NCBI RefSeq assembly: GCF_015234515.1
Contig: NZ_JADGMY010000023.1
Coordinates: forward strand, 142,147 to 206,146
Reading direction: 5' to 3'
DNA: 64,000 bases
Source: Cellulomonas sp.
GTDB lineage: Bacteria > Actinomycetota > Actinomycetes > Actinomycetales > Cellulomonadaceae
Shown here: positions 59,706 through 64,000 of the stretch, piece after piece
Layout of the letters: every line of letters starts with the position of its first letter
Position numbering within the stretch: position 1 is the first letter of the stretch
Notes under the pieces: model-generated
Database searches by the model: none
What the model was told of the DNA's origin: nothing
The model's input: the letters and a program-made list of their open reading frames with translations, nothing else
Position numbers and translations under genes: made by a program

Positions 59706-61184
59706 TCAGCCCGTCGCACCCATGAGCAGGCCGGGCGCGAACACCGTCGGCGCCAGCCCCAGGGACCCGGCCAGCGAGACGCACCCGTGGCACGGGTCCA
59801 TCGGACCGTGCGGCAGGTACGTCGCGTCCCCGACTGTGCAGATCGCCCCGTCCGGCAGCCCGGCGAGCGACGTCGGTTCCGGCTCGCCCGCGGCGGCCGC
59901 GTGCTCCGAGCGGGCGTCGAGCACCTGCGACATGACGCCGACCGGCGAGCACCCGCGGACGTCGTACTGCAGCCACGGGCCGGTGTCACGCACGGCCGCG
60001 TCCAACCAGTCGGTGAACCACTCGGTGAACGACGAAGCGACCTGGGTGGTCTCCCCGGCGGAGCCGGACGCGTCGAGCCAGACCGTGCCACGCCGCTCCC
60101 CCTCGAGCGCGAGCACCCAGGCGTTGCCGCACCCCGCGTGCGCGAGCGGCACGACGTCGCCCACCCGCCGCAGCGGCAGCAGCCCGTACCCCGGGCCCGC
60201 ACCCGGGCCGGCGACCCGCAGGAGGAAGTCCCGCACGTCGTCCGGCAGCGGACCGGTCCCGGTCTCGACCGCCGCGAGCTGCTCGTCGTCCAGCACCGGC
60301 CCCAGCCGACCACCGTGGACGGCCCAGCCCTGCCAGCCGGCCGCCTGGCGGGGCGCACGCCGCTCGCTCAGGCCGTCGAGGGTCCGCTGGACGGCCTCGC
60401 GTCTCATGGGCGCCGGCGGGTCGAGCGGCACCAGCATCGCGAGCTCGCGCAGCAGCGCGGCCTCGACGCCCGCCGGAAGCTCCACCGGGTCGTCGAGGAG
60501 GCCGGTCGTGGTCCAGTCGGCGCCGTGGACCTTCAGCTCGACCGTCCGCGAGCTCGGCCACTGGGCCACGAAGAGGCTGACGAGCACGGCGTCGTCGCCC
60601 TGGAGCAACGGCAAGCACCCGACGTCACCGATCAACGGCGGCAGCAGGAAGGGCGTGCCACCGAGGGCCTCGCGGAGCTCGGCGAGCCGGGCCGACCCGT
60701 CCGGCCCGGCGGAGCCACGGTCGAGCCCTGCGACGACGAGCCCGAACCGCCGCCCGTCGAGCTCGACCTGGCACCGCACCACCGGGTGCGCCGCCGCCGG
60801 CTCGCGACCGTCGATCGCCCCGAGCAGCGCCGACACCAGGCCCGCCAGGGAGTGACCGCCCTGCGCGACGGCCTCCTGCTCGCTGGGGCCGTACCCGGGC
60901 ACCGACGTGAAGACCGGCGTGCCGCCCAGACGTCCACCGGACAGCTGGAAGAAGCAGGCCGCCTGCCGCTGCCGTCCCAGATCCGTGACCCCGGGGACGT
61001 GGCACAGCACGGTCACCTCGGGACTGACGACGCGCGCCGTCCCCTCCTCGACCTCCGCGCCGTCGAGGTGCTCCGCCACGACCGCGGCGAGCAGCGCGTC
61101 GAGCGACACCGGCGCCGGAGGTCCGGGCTCGGCGCCCTGCTCATCGGGTCCAGGGGCGGGCTCGCGGCGGCGGCGTCCGAACAT
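59706..61184 (-). CDS. Large protein with C-terminal SMI1/KNR4-type domain
   Basis: The 492-residue cytoplasmic protein has no signal or membrane helix. The N-terminal half (about 25-240) resembles a DUF6348-type region: ACFFQLSGGRLGGTPVFTS, VVRCQVELDGRRFGLVVAG. The C-terminal half (about 310-490) resembles SMI1/KNR4: GPLPDDVRDFLLRVAGPGAGPGYGLLPL, WLDASGSAGETTQVASSFTEWFTDWL. SMI1/KNR4 domains often serve as immunity proteins in toxin systems, but no toxin is evident. ATG 61184 lies six bases after CAGGAT, fitting leaderless expression. Confidence 0.7.
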   Translation of the reverse strand: MFGRRRREPAPGPDEQGAEPGPPAPVSLDALLAAVVAEHLDGAEVEEGTARVVSPEVTVLCHVPGVTDLGRQRQAACFFQLSGGRLGGTPVFTSVPGYGPSEQEAVAQGGHSLAGLVSALLGAIDGREPAAAHPVVRCQVELDGRRFGLVVAGLDRGSAGPDGSARLAELREALGGTPFLLPPLIGDVGCLPLLQGDDAVLVSLFVAQWPSSRTVELKVHGADWTTTGLLDDPVELPAGVEAALLRELAMLVPLDPPAPMRREAVQRTLDGLSERRAPRQAAGWQGWAVHGGRLGPVLDDEQLAAVETGTGPLPDDVRDFLLRVAGPGAGPGYGLLPLRRVGDVVPLAHAGCGNAWVLALEGERRGTVWLDASGSAGETTQVASSFTEWFTDWLDAAVRDTGPWLQYDVRGCSPVGVMSQVLDARSEHAAAAGEPEPTSLAGLPDGAICTVGDATYLPHGPMDPCHGCVSLAGSLGLAPTVFAPGLLMGATG

Positions 61185-61261
61185 CCGCCCATCCTGGCGC
61201 GGGATCGGTGACGTGTCACGGTCGCCCCACCTAGCCTGCCTCGAATCCGGCCCACAGCGCG

Positions 61262-61424
61262 GCACCCGACGCGTTCACGGCCGCCGGACGCAATCCCAGC
61301 CGCCAAGAGCTGTTCGACCACGCAACCAGGGTCGATGATCTGCTCGGACACCACTTCATCCCTCGGAAGCGCTGATGTACTGGATCAAGCCTGAGGTCGC
61401 CGGAGGCCTCGCAGAGGGCTCCAA
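61262..61424 (+). pseudogene. Possible remnant of an unrecognised gene
   Basis: Two adjoining plus-strand frames look protein-like but incomplete. One reads FTAAGRNPSRQELFDHATRV and continues to HHFIPRKR before TGA at 61373. The second starts at the overlapping ATG 61375 with MYWIKPEVAGGLAEGSNYH and loses protein character where it runs antisense to the next gene. No start precedes the first. A frameshifted gene fragment is possible, and chance is not excluded. Confidence 0.25.
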
Positions 61425-61673
61425 CTACCACACGTCCGGGTCCGGTGACTTCATGCCGACCTTCCAGAGCTCCTCCTCGACCTTGAGGGGCACGGTGCCG
61501 AGCGCGCCGACGAGGTCCGGGGTGACCCTGGCTCGCTCACCCGGGGCCTTGCCGGCCACGGCCACCGTTCCCGGCGGCGTCGGCGCCTTGCCGAGCGCAG
61601 TGGCCGCGGTGGGCAAGGTCATCAGCACGACGGCAGCGGCCGCGATGACGATCGTGATGCGATGTGGCCTCAT
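61425..61673 (-). CDS. Small secreted protein of unknown function
   Basis: The 82-residue protein has a clear signal peptide (1 to about 27, ITIVIAAAAVVLMTLPTAATALG) and a short mature part of about 55 residues (KAPTPPGTVAVAGKAPGERA...) without cysteines. It was not recognised. ATG 61673 follows GAGAGGA. The mature part is short enough that this could be the truncated front of a larger gene. Confidence 0.55.
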   Translation of the reverse strand: MRPHRITIVIAAAAVVLMTLPTAATALGKAPTPPGTVAVAGKAPGERARVTPDLVGALGTVPLKVEEELWKVGMKSPDPDVW

Positions 61674-61780
61674 GGGTTCCTCTCGTCGTGGAGCGGGCGC
61701 ACAGGCACGCCACTCCAGTGGGTGGTACGGCGGCGGGGAGCCGCCGTCGTCAGGTGCGCTGGACCACTACGCTCGAACGC

Positions 61781-62179
61781 GTGACATCCGGACCCATGGC
61801 TCATGCAGCGGTCCTCGCCGTCGTGGTGGTGCTGGGCGGGTGCGCCACGCAGCCGCCGATGGCGCACATCGGTCCGTCGATACCCGCGGCCGCGTGCAGC
61901 GACGCGTTCGCCGAGATGCGCCGGGCTGCCGCCGACACGGTTCCGGTCAACCTTTCGGACCCGGACGGCCGCGCGATCGAGCTCATCGGGCTCGAGGGCT
62001 GCGCCAACACCGAGGAGTGGTTCGCGGCTGCGGTCCAGAACCCCGACCTCGTGGGGGCGGCGGACCCGACGACGATGGATTCGACCGTCTTTGCCGAGCG
62101 TTGCCGCGTGGAGTGGCCCGAGCTGCGTGGCTCGCGGGTGTGCACCGACGCCATTGCGACGGGGCTCGTCCCGGACTGA
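61781..62179 (+). CDS. Small lipoprotein of unknown function
   Basis: The 132-residue protein has a lipoprotein signal and lipobox VLGGC (Cys21). The mature domain of about 110 residues has four cysteines (AACSD, EGCAN, ERCRV, RVCTD) that could form two disulfides, and an acidic character. No family was recognised. GTG 61781 lies seven bases after TACGCT, a leaderless arrangement; ATG 61796 is an alternative start but would shorten the signal. Confidence 0.75.
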   Translation: MTSGPMAHAAVLAVVVVLGGCATQPPMAHIGPSIPAAACSDAFAEMRRAAADTVPVNLSDPDGRAIELIGLEGCANTEEWFAAAVQNPDLVGAADPTTMDSTVFAERCRVEWPELRGSRVCTDAIATGLVPD

Positions 62180-62261
62180 GCACAAGGCGGCCGCTCTCGC
62201 CCCGCATGGAACACGTCGCCCGCGGATCCGCGTCTGGTGGTCACGTAGGCGCTCGTGAGTG

Positions 62262-62665
62262 ATGCGAGGTCGCGGGCGGCGCCGGCCGAGGTTCGAGCAG
62301 ACGATGCTCTCGATCCACGACGGCCCGTTCCCGCCCGAGGACCGCAGGCAGCCCGGGCACTGGGAGTGCGATCTGATCGTGGGACCGGTCACCGCTCGGC
62401 GACCGGGACGTTGGTTGAACGCCACACCCGCGCGACGCCGCCGTTTGCTTCTGCGACCCTCACGCACCCTGGCAGCGCGGCAGCAACGAGAACACCAACG
62501 GCCTGCTGCGTCAGTACTTCCCCAAGATCACGGACCTCACCCTCACCCCGCACGCATGCGCAACACGCGTACCGCGGCCTTGCGCGAGCAGTCGCCCGCC
62601 AGGCTTTCGAGGCGAGATCATGCGCCTGCGACACACGCGGTCACAGGCGAGTTGACTCGACTCGG
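62262..62665 (+). pseudogene. Decayed IS30-family transposase
   Basis: Pieces of an IS30 transposase lie in different frames. PGHWECDLIVG (first catalytic Asp) is in one frame, [12 protein letters not shown] in the next, and [20 protein letters not shown] followed by RQYFPK (catalytic Glu in SNENTNG) in the third. The part between ERHTRA and FCDPH, about 75 residues with the second catalytic Asp, is deleted, the N-terminal HTH is missing and the 3' end is frameshifted. No terminal inverted repeats were found. It is a dead insertion remnant and fills the gap between the two lipoprotein genes. Confidence 0.85.
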
Positions 62666-62738
62666 TCGCACTGCCAAGATCACCACGCACCTCCACCCCA
62701 GGCGCCCCGCGGGAACTGCGTCACCAGACAGGAACACA

Positions 62739-62804
62739 ATGAAGCGTTCACTTCTTGCGATGATTTCCACTGCCGCTCTGATTGCTGGCTCGATCGGCTA
62801 CTGA
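62739..62804 (+). CDS. 21-residue orphan signal-peptide-like ORF
   Basis: ATG 62739 encodes MKRSLLAMISTAALIAGSIG plus Tyr and then TGA. The peptide has a basic start and hydrophobic core like a Sec signal, with nothing after it. Base use is less GC-rich than its neighbours. It may be the stub of a gene cut by past rearrangement near the IS30 remnant, or a small membrane peptide. It ends five bases before the next lipoprotein gene. Confidence 0.35.
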   Translation: MKRSLLAMISTAALIAGSIGY

Positions 62805-62809
62805 TCCTC

Positions 62810-63448
62810 ATGCCGTATCGACACCTTCGGGCGTCGGGCGCGTCGTCCCTCGTGCTCGCCCTCGCGGCGTGCACGGGGGGCGGCGCTCCCGCCCGTGACG
62901 ACGTGGCCCCGATGTGGGCAGCCGAGATCGACCGCATCCTCGCCGACTCGCCGAGCGATCTGGAGAAGCGCGCCCTTGCCGACGGAAAGATCAGCGACGG
63001 CGAGATGAGCGAAGCACGGAACGCGTTCAAGTCCTGCATAGAGGACCTGCCGTACGGATTCGACGTCGAAATTCTCCCGGATGGTGGATTCGATATCGGT
63101 CCTCTCGACAAGTTCTACGACTCCTTCTCCTCGGAGGAGGAGGGCCGAGCCGCTTACCAGGCCCTGGTCGACGATTGCGAAACCGGGACGACGGGCGCCC
63201 TCGGTATGCTGCACGCCGCGATGCGTGACAACCCTCAGGGGAAGACTTCCGTCCAACTGATCCGTGAGTGCTTCGACGAGCACGACGTGAAGGACGGTGC
63301 GGGACTGACGGACGACGCGTTCAAGGATCTGCTCGAGTCCCCCGACTACACCCCGAGCACGGCGTGGGCGCAGAGCTGCTTCATCGACCCGGAGAGTGAC
63401 GTCCTCATGGAGGAGCCGATGGAGCCGCTCCAGCAGGACACGGAGTGA
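62810..63448 (+). CDS. Lipoprotein of unknown function
   Basis: The 212-residue protein has a lipobox LALAAC (Cys21) and an acidic, mostly helical extracytoplasmic domain. It contains DGEMSEARNAFKSCIEDLPYG, EEGRAAYQALVDDCETG, IRECFDEHDVKD and TAWAQSCFIDPES; the four cysteines probably pair. No family was recognised. It overlaps the next gene's GTG start as GTGA, so it is likely co-translated with the peptidoglycan-binding protein and may act with it at the cell surface. Its GC content is a little lower than the core genes. Confidence 0.78.
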   Translation: MPYRHLRASGASSLVLALAACTGGGAPARDDVAPMWAAEIDRILADSPSDLEKRALADGKISDGEMSEARNAFKSCIEDLPYGFDVEILPDGGFDIGPLDKFYDSFSSEEEGRAAYQALVDDCETGTTGALGMLHAAMRDNPQGKTSVQLIRECFDEHDVKDGAGLTDDAFKDLLESPDYTPSTAWAQSCFIDPESDVLMEEPMEPLQQDTE

Positions 63449-64000
63449 CCCGTGGGAAGCGGACCGGGCTGTCATGGGCAGCCGGCACCGTCGGACTGGC
63501 CGCGCTCGCTCTCGTGGCAGCAGGTGCGGCCATCGGTGCCGTCCTGCTGCCCGAGCAGGTCTCCCCGTCGCTCGGCCCGGCCCAGGGGGACCGATTCGTC
63601 GCGGTGAGCACCGAGTCGTACGACGGCGCCCGCAAGGTCCAGCTCACGCCGGAGGTCACGGAGTCGACCGAGCTCACGGTGACCGACTCCGGTCGCATCA
63701 CCGCCTCCACGTGCGCGCCGGGAACCGCTCTGGTGTCCGGCTCGAGCCCGCTGACCGTGGACGACCGGCCCGTGCTCGCCCTGGCGACCCCTACGCCCCT
63801 GTGGCGGGACCTCGACGTCGACGCCCGCGGGCCCGACGTGCGAGCCCTGCAGGAGGAGCTCGCGCGGCTCGGCCACCCCGTCAAGGCGGATGGCGTCTAC
63901 GGCACGCGGACCCGCGACGCGGTCAAGGCGCTGATGCGCGGCATCGGCGTCGAGCGTCCGACGGGCGCTCTGCCCGTCGCGTCCGTCCTCTGGCTTCCCG
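63445..64000 (+). CDS. Membrane protein with peptidoglycan-binding domain (truncated by window end)
   Basis: The first 185 residues are visible. There is one N-terminal membrane helix (about 11-35, AAGTVGLAALALVAAGAAIGAVLL), an extracytoplasmic strand-rich segment, and a PG_binding_1 domain (about 130-170: GPDVRALQEELARLGHPVKADGVYGTRTRDAVKAL). Proteins of this layout in actinobacteria are often HlyD-like adaptors of ABC exporters, with the rest beyond the edge. GTG 63445 overlaps the lipoprotein stop (GTGA). Confidence 0.82.
   Translation, partial: MTRGKRTGLSWAAGTVGLAALALVAAGAAIGAVLLPEQVSPSLGPAQGDRFVAVSTESYDGARKVQLTPEVTESTELTVTDSGRITASTCAPGTALVSGSSPLTVDDRPVLALATPTPLWRDLDVDARGPDVRALQEELARLGHPVKADGVYGTRTRDAVKALMRGIGVERPTGALPVASVLWLP

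Overview
The window is very GC-rich (well above 70%), has strong G/C third-position bias, frequent GTG starts and many genes that appear leaderless. Together with the gene content (CmtR-type sensor, ECF41 sigma factor, class E-like LAXTG sorting signal, DinB with a long tail, gcvPTH under a tandem glycine riboswitch) this indicates an actinobacterium. The style of the proteins is closest to Cellulomonas or a relative in Micrococcales; that genus call is inference. No rRNA, tRNA or CRISPR array was seen.

Layout. 1-2.4 kb: a 56-bp tandem repeat and hairpin, an Hsp20 chaperone under a CIRCE operator, a Nudix hydrolase and a small LuxR-type regulator. 2-6.9 kb: gcvP-gcvT-gcvH on the minus strand behind a tandem glycine riboswitch. 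7.0-14.4 kb: a four-gene ABC export operon (two large FtsX-like permeases, two ATPases, one with an AbrB-like tail), with 4-base overlaps throughout. 14.7-20.5 kb: a secreted double-esterase protein whose first esterase domain has lost its catalytic residues and which ends in a WxL-like tail, followed by a DUF916-type WxL-interacting membrane protein and an ABC exporter. 20.7-26 kb: MFS and YeiH transporters, a methyltransferase, a zinc-ribbon protein and a DUF72 protein, separated by a dispersed short repeat. 26.3-28 kb: a CmtR / CDF transporter / isoprenylcysteine-type methyltransferase operon, probably for Cd/Pb handling. 28.2-39.6 kb: mixed housekeeping genes (G6PD-like, aminotransferase, a nucleotidyltransferase-like/methyltransferase fusion, LMW-PTP, GH114 lipoprotein, DinB, Map, GNAT and TetR).

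39.8-48.8 kb holds a LAXTG-anchored surface protein and then five consecutive paralogous membrane-anchored beta-propeller (PQQ-repeat) genes. Each has its own TAGCGT or TAGCCT -10 element about six bases before the start codon. 48.9-61.2 kb carries an AI-2E-type permease, ThuA-like, SEC-C, Tat-exported six-hairpin-like, YigZ, ABC-F, LacI, ECF41 sigma plus its carboxymuconolactone-decarboxylase partner, YcaQ-like and SMI1/KNR4-type genes. 61.2-64 kb is an accessory patch of small secreted or lipoprotein genes around a decayed IS30 transposase, ending in a truncated peptidoglycan-binding membrane protein at the window edge.

The points most worth attention are the esterase/pseudo-esterase with WxL-like tail and DUF916 partner, the five-gene propeller array, the repeated leaderless-promoter grammar (including two leaderless micro-ORFs that overlap the start of the next gene), the nucleotidyltransferase-like/methyltransferase fusion, the ATPase with an AbrB-like tail, and the three-locus intergenic repeat family. 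All functions are read from motifs and family memory; no database search was run.
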